Notes under the pieces: model-generated
The model's input: only the letters and a program-made list of their open reading frames with translations
Databases searched by the model: none
What the model was told of the DNA's origin: nothing
NCBI GenBank assembly: GCA_943737045.1
Contig: CALSFV010000006.1
Span: forward strand, 1,856,212-1,920,211
DNA: 64,000 bases
Origin: Parapristionchus giblindavisi
Lineage: Eukaryota; Nematoda; Chromadorea; Rhabditida; Diplogasteridae
Direction of reading: 5' to 3'
Translations under genes and position numbers: made by a program
Shown: positions 36,781 to 48,257 of the stretch, piece after piece
Position numbering within the stretch: the stretch's first letter is position 1
Layout of the letters: each line of letters begins with the position of its first letter

Positions 36781-39700
36781 ATGAGTCCACTCGCTCCACT
36801 CAACCAGGAGTGAGATATTTTGTCAATTATACATTTAATTATAGTTTTACTTTCAGTTCCGCTCTCTCTGATCAGAAACCACCTAATTGTAAGACTAAGC
36901 AGGTAATTTGTTAACCCTTTTCCGCGCTATTTGTTGCCTTTATGACAAAAATATACCGATATATTTTTGATTGTCCTAGGTTGTTCTTTCGTTTTAACGA
37001 CATAATGATGTGGGCGTTTTCCTTCTTGTTATCTAAAAAGCTCGTGAAGGACTGTGTACATTTCAATGAGGAATCTAATTATATTCTCTCCCATTCTGTA
37101 CGATCGTGTACGATATGATATACCGTCTAACTGATCACCATCTATTCCTTCTTTCTCCCATTATCACTTCATTCGGTAACATACATGGGCGGGGTACCTG
37201 GACCTCAATTCTGCAGTGGGCATCCGAACGAAAAATGGCTAATTTTACAGGGGGCGCCCATGTATGTTCGGTAAACACCATCGTGTATTCTGTCTTCGAG
37301 TATAGTATCGCCTTTTCCATTCAAAGATCTTATCAGCTTAATCTGGTGTCGATGTTGAACGGAGATAGACTAAGGTCACGGCTATTAGACAATAAACAAT
37401 AGATGATCATTGTAAAGGGTGTCAAGTGGCTATTGTCATAATAATATAGATACATATCATTGAATCTCTCGCATGTATCTCTTACTCTTCTTCATTGCCC
37501 TTTCTATATCACTTCCTCTCGTATTTGATTGAATCTCTCAAATGAGACACTATCTCACCATACGTTTCGCGCCATTTTCCCGCCCTATGCAACTTCTCTC
37601 TCTCTTTCTTTACCCAACATATTAAATGCGCAAGTTACAGGTGGCACCTTCTTTCAGTTTAATATAGTTCATCTTTCATTAAAGACATTGAGTCATAGGT
37701 CGAATAGCTACGCTAGCTACTTTTTCCAAAGTGCAGCAAAGATTTCGAAAAAATTCCCAAAATGCTGCCAAGTGTCGTAGTTTGTAACGTAGTCACCGAC
37801 CTACGCATTGAGTACTATTTATCTAAACCAGTAATCGAATATAATTTCATTCTCTTGATTTCCAGTCGGCCTTTTGTCTCCCTTCATTCTGTTTATCAGT
37901 TTGTCGGGGCAAATGACTGGCAAAAATCTTCTACTTCCTCGTGTTCTGTTCAACTGTCTCTTATCAGCAATATAGTAATCACTAAATATGCTATCATCAT
38001 TCATTTGGTTTGATTGTATTTAAATGTTTGCCTTTTCATCCCGTAAGCTATCTCGTCCAATTCTATCGATTTCCATTTTGCTACTGTAATGCTTCTTTCA
38101 TTCAGAAGCGACGCTTACTCAAACATAAACTGGCGTCAACTGTGAAGATTGAATCGGATGAAAACTGTGAACCAGTATTGGTATGTTATTTGAATGTTAT
38201 ACTATCATACATGAGACACTAAATACCCCCGTCTCCCGGATAGTACCAACCACACTAACGAATTGATATGTGTCGTTAATTTTTTCACCATTCAGGAAAA
38301 CACAACAATCGATACAACTACTACACATCTTCGTCGATCGTCAAGGCTTGTTCGTTCGGAATCCCCTGTATCACAGACTGTGGTTAGTTATCGATTCATT
38401 TCATAACAGTAACTTATCGTCCGTAAGCATACATTTTTTTTACCCTCGCCGTTTATTTTTATATAGTGGGTCAATTCTCGAAATAGGGTGGGTTGATTCA
38501 CAAAATTCGTTATTTTCCGCTTCCTTTTTTTATCAAGTGGCCTAAAATGGGCTTTATATAGTGGGTCAATCCTCGTACTGCGAGGGTATGGCAAAGTATG
38601 GTCCGTAAGTCTACAATTGGGGGCAAAGCATAGATCGAATAGCTAGGTTATCGGTTTTCAAAATGCGGTCAGGTTTTCCGATTTTTGGCAAATTTTGGCT
38701 CAAATGCGGTCAGGTTTTCCAATTTTTGGGAAATTTTGGCTCAAAATGCGGTCAGGTTTTCCAATTTTTTGGGAAATTTTGGCTCAAAATGCGGTCAGGC
38801 TAGGTACTTTGTAACATACTTTTCGACCTATGGGGCAAAGTAGTTGTTCGCTCTAGTCTTCCATCTACCGTATCTCTGTAAGATTATGTTTCCTAAAATG
38901 TTTCATTACTAAATAACTCGTATGCAGACAGCTGACGCACCGACCACTCGAACAATTCGCTCTCGCATGTCAGCTCCCTCACCGATTCAGGTTACGGTAA
39001 GTGTGTTATTGATTTGGAGACTGTTCAAGTTCATCAAAATGCGCAGCTTCCTGCTCGGAATTTGAACGTACCGGTAAGAGAAAAAATTCAAAGAAAATCC
39101 CCAAAATATTGTTAGGTTTAAAAACCCCAGATGCATAGTTTGTAAGTTAAATTTTTGTAAGTTCCATGGGGAGAGTATCGATTGAATTACTTCTATTTGG
39201 ATTATTGTTGGAATCTGTAGTTCCCCTAATCTAGACGTGGTTGTTCCTACTACGCTAATGATATCGATTTAGTATCCTCTTTATTGGTTCTCTCTTTAGA
39301 AACCATCATCATGGAAGAGAGCAAAGTTGAATGGAGAAAAGACTGCAGGGAGTGCGTCGAATAATACTACACGAGAGCCTACGGTAGGAATCTAGTATAT
39401 TGATTAATAATTCATTAACATATGGAGGTGTTACCGATATTGATATGGCATACATGTGTGTATAAACTAATCAAATTGATATTGTTTCAGATTCCAGTCA
39501 TTGAAGATGAAAGTGCAACGAATGGAGTTGATGAATACACTCTACCTCAGGTATCTACTGTGCATATATTGATTACTAGACCATATGCGAGCAACCTTTG
39601 TCGTTGGAAACTATAATCGAGTTGGCGGGCGCGAAAAACCATATGTTGAACATGATTTTAATAATAAATTATAATATATTTATAATATCTTTTTATAAGA

Positions 39701-42700
39701 TTTCCTCTCGTATTTGGTTGAATCTCTCAGATGAGAGTATTCTCATCACATTTTCGCGCCATTTTCCCGTTCACTATGCAACCTCTCTCTGTCTTCACAC
39801 AATCTATTGAATGTGCAACTTACATATGGCACCTTCTTTCAGTTATAATTTCATTCTCTTGATTTCCAGTCCATCTTTTGTTTATCTTCATTCTGTTTAC
39901 CATTGAGTCACAACGATTGTTGTCTGCCTGTTGGGGCAATGGTTGACAATAACATTCTTCCTCATGTTATGTGCCACTATGTCTCATCAGTAATATAGTT
40001 ATCAGTAATTTATTGACACTAAATATGTTATCAGCATTGGTTTTCTTTGACTCTATTTGAATACTTGCCCTTGTATCCTAATGCTTCTTTCATTCAGAAG
40101 CGACGCTCACTCAATCATGAACTAGAAACTGTGAAGATTGAACCGGATGAAAACAGTGAACCAGTATTGGTATGATATTTGAATGTTATACTATCATACA
40201 TGAGCTGTGATGACAACTAAATGCCCCCTTTCACCCACCACACTAACGAATTGATATGTGTCGTTTACTTTTTCACCATTCAGGAGAACACAACGATCGA
40301 TACAACTACTACACATCTTCGTAGATCGTCAAGACTATTTCTTTCGGAATCCCCTGTATCACAGACTGTGGTTAGTTATCGATCCATTTCATTCCGTAAC
40401 TTGCAATCAAACAATACTGAGTGAAGTAGTTGTTTAAGTCTATCTCTTTAGATTATGGTTTCTAAAATGTGTCATTACTAATTACTGGTATGCAGACAGT
40501 TCGTCTAACTCTCGCGAGATCTCGTATGTCAGCTCCCTCACCGATTCAGGTTACGGTATGTGTGTTATTGATTTGGTTCCTAGCATATAGTACTGATCTT
40601 TAAGGAGACTGTTCAAGTTCATCGAAATGCTCTACTTCCTGCTCGTAATTTGAACGTACCGGTAAGAACATGGGTCGAATAGATACGCTACAGAATTTCA
40701 AAAAAAAATCACAAAATACAGTAGTCTTCGTGGTTGTGATGTAATTTTCGACCTATTGTATCGCTCGAATTATTTCTATTCGGATCATTGATTGATCCTT
40801 TAGTTCCTATAATCTCGACTTGGTTGTTCCTACTACGGTATTGATTATCCTGTTTATTGACTGACTCTGTAGAAACCATCATCATCGAAGAGACCGAAGT
40901 TACAAGTAAATGGAGGAAAACCTGCAGGGAGTGTAAGGAGTGTGTCCAATAATATCACACAAGAGTCTACGGTAGGTGTCTAGTATATTGATTGATAATT
41001 CCTTAAAATATGGAGGTTTTATCGATATTGATATGGCATGCACAAACTGATCAAATTGATATTGTTTCAGATTGCAGCCATTGAAGATGAAAGTACAGCG
41101 AATGGAATTGATGAATACACTCTACCTCAGGTATCTACTGTATATATATTGATTACTAGACTACGACTACAAAATCTCCATATCCTCCATTGGATTCGTT
41201 TCGCTAAATGCATTTTGGGAACTCATTTTGGGGATGACCGTGTTATATCTTTCAACGAGTATCGTCTACTTGATGTTGAACTTGATTTTATGATAAATTA
41301 TAATATATTTATAATCAGGATGGTCGTTTCACTCGAGTCTGCATGAGCACTAAAGACAGATTGCAATTGGAAAGGGCGTCTGGTGAGTGATCATGAATGT
41401 GACCTAATTGAACACCCAAATATGGGTTACTGTAGTTCTTGGAGTAGTCATATGCTTGTTCAGGTGTCATCTACATGCATCCTTCAGCATTGACTTACAA
41501 TAAGAAAGTGAGTCATCAATCAGATAAATTGTTTGAGTTGCATAATGCATTTCAATTTGTTCATTCATCGAAAGTTCGAACAGACATTATAATGTGACGT
41601 ATTTAAGGCAGACAAGAACAATATCATTTCAGTCCCAAGGCGCTGTCGCCAAGAAGGATTTCGCTGTTGATTACTTTCAAACGAATGAGGTTGCTTATTG
41701 TGTTTTGTATACTGGTTACTGTAATCGACAATCATATTTGCTTTAACTTGTTTTGGCTTCAGGTTGAAGAGGGTGAGTCTGAAGATGGCAAATACGCAAT
41801 CAATAGCATAGTCTACATGGGATCAGATTCGGTAAGGTTTTTGCTAATCTTTGATCTTCGATCTTTAAACTTGATCTTTGTTCGTTAAACTTCATCTTTG
41901 ATCTTTTCAGGTGCTCATCAATTGGTACAACTACTTGTTCCCCTCCTGGGAGATGCTGAGTACACTGAAGAAAGGCTCGGCGGTTAGTATGATATATCGT
42001 AGTATTCAAAATTGTGTGATAAGATAGTACCGTAATCTACCGTACTCCGTTCACTAATACTTACGCTAATTACAGTATCGTGAGTACATGAAGCGTTCCC
42101 AGCTCGTAAATACGGTATTCAATTTTCTGTGTAAACAGAATGATTTGGATTACATGAGAACGTGAGTTCTTACATATTACTGTTTCATATGTTTTGCAAT
42201 ATTAGATTGTTTCATACATTACTTTACTATACGGGGTCGGCTCACAAATTTCTTTATACATGCGTTTGACTGCTTTTATTTTCACTGCAATAGTAGATAT
42301 GATGAGATGGTGCGAGGGCATAAACAGCCTCAAGTCTACTACAATCTGCTACGGGACCCGTAGTACGGGTTGTTATCAGTCCATCGCTTCACTAGAAACC
42401 GTGGTACTTTTGTCCGAAACCGCTTTTGCACTTGTAACATATATTTATTTCGGAACATATATTAATCGCTAAGCCATGAAGGCGTATCCCATTGTCATGC
42501 CGTATCCTCTCACCATGCTGCTTTAGACCCAGAGCTTCCAAAATATGTACTCTTTTATGGAATGTCTGGAAAGGCAACTTCGGCAAGACTGAGAATTAAC
42601 CAGAAAGTTTATCATGGCCATATCACAAATCCTAAAATACGGCTTAAATAAACTTATAAATCAACCTATAATTATTAATTTCTCTTCAGGAATTACCCTA

Positions 42701-45700
42701 ACATGATGCTCCTACGTACTACACATTTCTCTGAACTTGTCAAGCATCCGGTAAGAACTTCTTGATCTTTGGTCTTTGATCTTTGATCTCTCTCTTCTTT
42801 TTTAGAGTATCGTGTACATCTCCTCGTTGCGTAAGCGTGAGAAGCAACTCTCAGAGTTGTTCCAATCGATGAATCATCCAGAAAAAGATCTTATTTTCGA
42901 AGATTGGACCTCATTTGAGACGTCGTACATACCGAACTATGAAGTATGTTGTAATCTTTGGACTTTGTAGTCTGAATCTTATGTTTGTTGTTTGATCAGA
43001 CTTATCACTTCTAGCACATCTTCGATTTCTCGTACTCGGTCGAGGCCAAGAAACTCCATGATAATCTTCTCTCCAAGGAATGCAAGTATGTACTTTGTAC
43101 TTTGAACTATATACGTAGCCTATAGTTTGTAGTTTGACAATCCTTCTCACTTTAGGTGCAAATGTACGAACCGGTGCTGCACCCTTTCTACCTCCTGCTG
43201 CAACGAGGTATTGCATTAGTGTATTGCATTAGTGTATAGTGCATTAGTGTATAGTGTATTGTAGCTTGAACTTTGATCTCTTACAGTTGACTACAACGGG
43301 CATATCATATAAAGCTCCCAATAAGGTTCTCGCATATAGGGTCTATCGTGATGGCAACAATAAGGTAATATTATCATCCGTCTTCACAATGAGCACCACT
43401 GATTAAAACTTGATTTTCTGACTTGGGTATATCAAGGACACAAACAAGATCTCTTCTTAAGTTTATTAATAATGATAATAATGCTTTGTTAAGCCAATAC
43501 CGGTCGTCACCCTCGATGATGATTCGATGAAGGAACATGGTTAGTTTCATTATTCCAACCCATACGTGGGCGATATTGCCGCTAGCGGCAATACCCATCC
43601 GATTTTGGCACCAATCCCACCCGATTTAGATAAAATTCACTGAAAAATTGAAAACTATTTGGGCAAAATTCACTCAAAAATGAAATTTTTGTATCAAACC
43701 TACCCGATTTTGGCACCGGACCCATCCGATTTTCATTTCCAGCGACAATGTCCGCCCATGTATGTTCCAACCTGCTAAATATATGCTTCATATTTATTTA
43801 ATATGTGATTCGTTACAGCCGAGTTGTTCGTTGATTTGTATGAATGCGGTGACGCATGTACGTGCACAAAGGAGTGCTGCCAGAGAGTCGTCCAGGTACT
43901 ATTTGATCTTTGATCTTTGATCTTTTATCCATTTCACAAAATGCATGGGTTACTGTAGTCTTTCAAATCGATGGTTACTGTACTCGACTTTAAACCTCAC
44001 AAGGAGTCTCTTACGTCTTAAGTCGGCGAAAAGTAACGATTAATAGCTTATTAGAAAGCCCTTTCTCTATAGAGTAAGAATGTGTGTTTAAAAAATCCTG
44101 CGGGGCTCTGTGCACGGAGTTAAAAAAATCCAAAGTTTGAGCAATTTCTGACTTGAAATTCCCGTCTAATGGCCGTGAAATTGTCCTGCAATGCTGGGGT
44201 AGTTCTGCGCGCTACCTCTCAGAGCTAGTGGTGGCGCAGTGGCAAAGATTTCGCTTATAGTTTTTGCGCAGCGGGTTCGATCCCCGCCGAAGCCACTTCT
44301 TTTGCACGATTTTTACACTCGACTTTTTATGATTTTTTTGAATTACCTAATCTACATGACTGACAACCGTGCATCTAATTTGTAATAAAATATGTCAGTG
44401 ATCATGGCGAGCTACCGAGAGAGAGACAAGTAAACGAGATTTCGTGAGTTATTACGCTATATCTGACAAACTTGGGTTAGGTTAGACGCACGGAAGAAGT
44501 GAATAACTACTGTAAAAAAATAGAATAAAAATTGGAAATTCACTCGGAAACGGAGTACGAGAAAGGTTGTTGTCTGCATTGGTTTGGCCTATAAAGATTG
44601 ACCCGCGAGTCTTGCTATTATTCATTCCCCTTGGCAGCTGATCTCTCTCTCCCTCTCTCTCTCTCCTGTAGAGGAGTAGTTTTGGACGCACTCACAGAGA
44701 AGGTCCATTCATGAATACCTGCACTATATGACCAGTGGGGAGAGTACTCATGAGAAATGTTCGCTACACTAATTTGCATAGGTTGTCGTATTTCGCTTTT
44801 AAATAAATGAATTCTCTGTTATTTAATAATATACTGATGTTAGATAACAATAAAACAAATAAATATTTTGAAATTAAACTGTTTAAAAATAGGCAAATTA
44901 TAACTTCGTTGTATCAGAATTATGTATGACGTTTACTTGTCTCTCTCTCTATAGCTCACCATGATCACTGACATATTGTATTACAAATTAGATTCACGGC
45001 TGTCAGTCATGTAGATTAGGTAATTCAAAAAAAATCATAAAAAGTCGAGTGTAAAAATCGTGCAAAAGAAGTGGCTTCGGCGGGGATCGAACCCGCTGCG
45101 CAAAAACTATAAGCGACATCTTTGCCACTGCGCCACCACTAGCTCTGAGAGGTAGCGCGCAGAACTACCCCATCATTGCAGGACAATTTCACGGCAATTA
45201 GACGGGAATTTCAAGTCAGAAATTGCTCAAACTTTGGATTTTTTTAACTCCGTGCACAGAGCCCCGCAGGATTTTTTAAACACACATTCTTACTCTATAG
45301 AGAAAGGGCTTTCTGATAAGCTATAAATCGTTACTTTTCGCCGACTTAAGACGTAAGAGACTCCTTGTCAGATGATACATTTCAGTTCGGGCGGAAGTTT
45401 CCTCTAATCGTATGGCGTGATCTGAAGAAAGGATGGACTCTGCGTACACCCATATCGATCAAGAGTGGTCAATTCGTGTGTGAATACCTTGGAGAGGTTA
45501 GTGATCAAAGATCAAACTGCAAACGTGATCTAGTTTATAATCTATTGATTTATAGGTGATGCTTGCAGAGGAAGCCAATGACCGTAGTGATGTATACCAG
45601 ATGTCGATGGATATTAGGTTAGATTATCGATTTATTGATTTATTGATTGAATTATAGACATTTTCTGATCTACAATTTACAGTTTAATCATATGGTTAAT

Positions 45701-46699
45701 TTCAGCACGACTACGAGAGATCATACGGTAGTGGTTGATGCGGGATTGAAGGTGACTAAGTTTTTATATCTATCGATATTTTACCTTCAATCTTGATTTA
45801 TATTGATAAATAGGGAAGAAATGTAAGATTATAGTGGAGAATTGATGCACCAATCTAATATATTTTGTTATTGTTAATTAATTAATTAGTTTTCCATTTT
45901 AGGGAAACGAATCTCGTTTCATTTCACATTCATGTAGTCCTAATCTATTCACTTATCGTGTTCACTTCGATGTAAGTGGGAAGACGAAGAGACATATTGG
46001 ACTCTATGCTATTAGAGATATTGAAGCAGGTTATTATTAATTTAATAATTTTTGATCTTGAGGTTTTGCGATTAAACAATACCGTTGGTCTTATACACTA
46101 TTTATCTACGTTATTAATTTTGAGTCTCCGACGTTAGTCAAAAATACCGGTGGCAATAAATCAATCCAAGGTATCCCTAGTGCAGTATAAACATGGAGCA
46201 TTCCATCGACGTGATGACCGACGCGTTTAATATTCCTGCATCATATTTTGGTGTTTGTGGGTTGTTAGGTCCCAAGTGGAAAGGGTTTATTATGTTGCTA
46301 TAGAAAGTTACGGTTGATGATTACGGTAACTTCTTACAATACCCATGTGCGCTCTCATTGTTATCCACTTGGGATCCAAACCCCACGATGTAGCGACGGC
46401 GTCGAACAAATGTTCCAATGCATAATTATTATCTGTACAGAGTTTGAATTTCTCTTGTAATTTTGAATTTTAAATTGTTGCGAAATGATGTTGATTTAGG
46501 GGAGGAGCTTACATTTGATTACTTCGCTGCTACCGATGACAATATCGTCTTCTCTTGCATGTAAGTACATGTCCTTAACGTACCCTATCCTTATGTTCTT
46601 ATTAAGTACGCATACTTATCATCAACTGTATGAGTTAACCCAATCTATTTGAGGTGTGGTGCTGAGAATTGCAAGTGGAAGAAGACTAAGGGTAAATGA
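36781..46699 (+). CDS. Chromodomain-SET histone methyltransferase (SUV39-like, probable H3K9)
   Basis: 32 exons encode about 750 aa: 36781-36809, 36857-36902, 38106-38180, 38296-38382, 38928-38996, 39300-39383, 39491-39550, 40098-40169, 40284-40370, 40496-40555, 40605-40661, 40873-40971, 41071-41130, 41319-41382, 41464-41507, 41633-41689, 41763-41831, 41911-41982, 42076-42161, 42690-42750, 42806-42943, 43015-43085, 43156-43207, 43287-43364, 43494-43539, 43819-43895, 45386-45496, 45556-45617, 45706-45751, 45903-46029, 46500-46560, 46654-46699. Domains: duplicated low-complexity N-terminus (about 26-295); chromodomain core (about 359-392) with cage residues Tyr361, Trp378, Tyr381; pre-SET cysteines (about 516-600, KCKCTNRCC and CGDACTCTKECC); SET (601-735) ending GEELTFDY; post-SET CMCGAENC. 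Expected to methylate histone H3 in the nucleus. Odd residues: FISHSC for the usual NHSC/NHLC Asn, and GWTLRT for GWGVRT, both in the cofactor pocket. Confidence 0.82.
37180..37266. mobile_element. hAT-like MITE with CATACATGGGCG ends
   Basis: An 87-bp element from CATACATGGGCG to CGCCCATGTATG with perfect 8-bp duplications TTCGGTAA (37172-37179, 37267-37274). It is in the second intron of the SET gene. A relative is at 43561-43764. Confidence 0.85.
37694..37805. mobile_element. hAT-like MITE with CATAGGTCG ends
   Basis: A 112-bp element from CATAGGTCGAATAGC to CCGACCTACG with perfect 8-bp duplications CATTGAGT (37686-37693, 37806-37813). It is absent from the matching place in duplication unit B. 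Confidence 0.85.
38428..38600. mobile_element. MITE with 9-bp duplication (Mutator-like?)
   Basis: The inverted ends begin CATAC.TTTTTTTACCCTCG and finish CGAGGGTATGGCAAAGTATG, between GTCCGTAAG duplications (38419-38427, 38601-38609). Inside is a TATATAGTGGGTCAAT(T/C)CTCG sequence present twice. The length of the duplication suggests a Mutator-like enzyme; an 8-bp reading with one chance match is possible. It is absent from unit B. Confidence 0.7.
38629..38832. mobile_element. hAT-like MITE with internal tandem repeat
   Basis: A 204-bp element from CATAGATCGAATAGC to TTTTCGACCTATG with perfect 8-bp duplications GGGCAAAG (38621-38628, 38833-38840). The interior has about three copies of a roughly 47-bp unit, AATGCGGTCAGGTTTTCC.... 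It is the same family as 37694-37805 and is absent from unit B. Confidence 0.85.
39017..39073 (+). pseudogene. Stranded exon of the SET gene without acceptor
   Basis: This 57-nt segment matches exon 40605-40661 (ETVQVH.NA.LPARNLNVP) and keeps its donor. However, the intron before it has shrunk to 20 nt (38997-39016) with no AG at its end, while the unit B intron is 49 nt and normal. Skipping it leaves the frame intact (38996 to 39300, both phase 0), so it is most likely excluded from the mRNA. Confidence 0.7.
39702..41318. repeat. Tandem duplication unit B of the SET gene
   Basis: Second copy of the six-exon block, plus the exon at 40605-40661 that still has a good acceptor. It runs up to the acceptor of exon 41319. 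Encoded repeats include KRR.L.H, ENTTIDTTTTHLRRSSRL, SRMSAPSPIQVT, KPSS.KR and EDES...G.DEYTLPQ. A short palindrome at about 40672-40776 (GGTCGAATAG / CGACCTATTG) is a decayed relative of the 37694 MITE. Confidence 0.85.
43561..43764. mobile_element. hAT-like MITE with CATACGTGGGCG ends
   Basis: Perfect 8-bp duplications TTCCAACC (43553-43560, 43765-43772) flank CATACGTGGGCG...CGCCCATGTATG. It lies in an intron between two pre-SET exons. Confidence 0.87.
44228..44296 (+). other. tRNA-like sequence in left foldback arm
   Basis: A box TGGCGCAGTGG (44232-44242, perfect), B box GGTTCGATCCC (44274-44284, one mismatch), a perfect T arm (GCGGG/CCCGC with loop TTCGATC) and a partial acceptor pairing (GTGG/CCAC). 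The anticodon arm cannot be drawn as a normal 5+7+5. A TTTT run follows at about 44300. Confidence 0.65.
45071..45137 (-). other. tRNA-like sequence in right foldback arm
   Basis: Inverted copy of 44228-44296, with an identical T arm and both boxes retained. Confidence 0.65.
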
Positions 46700-48257
46700 G
46701 TACTGTAGATCTCGCTGATTATCGATTTATTGGATCTCATTGGATTACAGTAGCACTGCTTCTCCTACTCTTTCACCTACTTTTTCCCTTAAATGTTCAA
46801 ATGAATATCGGTATCCTTGCATATAGCCCATGTTGTTATATTCTTTTATATGTGTTTCGGTTAAATCGTCAGTTCATTCATCGCTACCTCTTTCATATCC
46901 CTCCCTTTAACACCTTTCACTTGTCTACATCTTTCATTAATTTGATCTACGCTTCAGCTTTCTTATTCTTCCCAGTGTTTCAAGTGACTTTCAAAGTCAA
47001 CATATCATTCTACTTTAGCTACATTTGCATCTAGTTGAACTTGTAATACACATTAACCACCTCATTCTTTTTCAGTTTTATTGCTATTTAGTATTGATCT
47101 GTTTCCTACCCCTTTCATGTTTCAACTCCATTATAGTCATCATAATCTGGAGATGATACACAAAATAATAGGCTCTTTAAGCTAACACTAATCTCTATTG
47201 TCTTATTTTCAATTTATTTGTATAGACTTATGCAATCTTTTTGATCTCTTATTATCGTTTCTCGGTTCCTGTTGTATACGATTTCCATTGACTGTCTCTT
47301 CATTTCACTTACTATTTCTTTGTTCTCTGACAACTAACATTTCAAGCTGATGAGACTTTTCATTATTCACTTCTTTTCTAATTTGCTAGGCTATTTGATG
47401 CTGATTTTAAATCAAACCTAGTTTGATTAAGCAATTCCATTCCAACTGATCACTCCGTTGTATTCATTCTTTATTCATATTTAGCATAAATTGATGGTTG
47501 CTTCATCGATGGTTTGAGAAATACATTTGCAATATCGGAAATGAGCTGTAGCATTGAATAACTTAAACGTCTACAATAACTTTTCAAAGATAAATTCGGT
47601 GCATGCTACCGATTTGACTATTCCTTTATTTTGCTGATTTGAATATTGGGATCGATTCCTTTCAAAATTTAAGTAGCCTTATTGTTCTAATCTTATCCTC
47701 TAGACCGATTAGTGGTAAGATTGAATAACTTTTCTGTTGCCATGAGTCTCTCGGGATGGGAATTTGATTTAATCCGTCACTTTCACGCATTTTTTCGAGG
47801 AAAAGAAGAAAAAGCTAATGTATGGTGAATAAGCCGTGAAATCATGGTATTCTGTATTCCAAAAATCGAAAGAGTTGCATTAAATAAATGAAATGATGGA
47901 ATAAGATAAATACTCTAGATGGATATATACAGTTCATCAATAATATTTTTACTCTAGAACGCTATATCTGTTATGATGTGATCGTCGAGGGAAATGGGCA
48001 AATAATGAGCTTTATGTGTAGTTTTATCTAGAAAATGTACCACAACCGAACCATCCGACTACAAATAAAACACACAAATATGTGTAGACATAGAAAGTGA
48101 TGAGAGAGTAGAGATGATAGTTGAGACGAACGATATGAGTGAGAGAAATAGAGAAATAGTTGATTGTATGTTCCAACTTACTCTCACTATTCGTCTTTCT
48201 ACACTCAATTGTTCGATTTGAATTGATTTGTATTAAGTTCAGATTAAGTTAACGTCA
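46700..48257. other. Intergenic spacer
   Basis: 1.5 kb between the SET gene and the second receptor. The open frame at 46696-47034 starts inside the SET stop codon region and has no splice or domain support. No repeat or RNA gene was recognised. Confidence 0.5.

Larger units (their letters stand above)
37512..39701. repeat. Tandem duplication unit A of the SET gene
   Basis: Unit A holds six exons (38106-38180 to 39491-39550, plus a stranded exon at 39017-39073). They correspond one to one, in the same order and phases, with those of unit B. The start matches unit B from CTCTCGTATTTG onward. Unit A is longer because of three MITE insertions (37694, 38428, 38629) that unit B lacks. Confidence 0.85.
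44000..45367. mobile_element. Foldback transposon carrying tRNA-like arms, next to the SET exon
   Basis: The termini CAAGGAGTCTCTTACGTC and ...GTAAGAGACTCCTTG lie between TCA duplications (43997-43999, 45368-45370). The arms are about 400-450 bp around an AT-rich centre. The target was ACCTCAGAT, as for the 29972-31035 element. The right end stops 18 bp before the splice acceptor of the first SET exon (45386), so acceptor and pyrimidine tract come from the original intron. Each arm carries one tRNA-like sequence. No transposase. Confidence 0.88.

Noticed and set aside
44228..44296. Functional tRNA gene
   Set aside because: The boxes and T arm are good, but the anticodon arm does not fold and an identical inverted copy lies in the same transposon, so it is called tRNA-like only.
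46696..47034. 112-codon frame after the SET gene
   Set aside because: It overlaps the SET stop codon out of frame. It is hydrophobic from AT-rich sequence, with no signal of a real start or partner exons.
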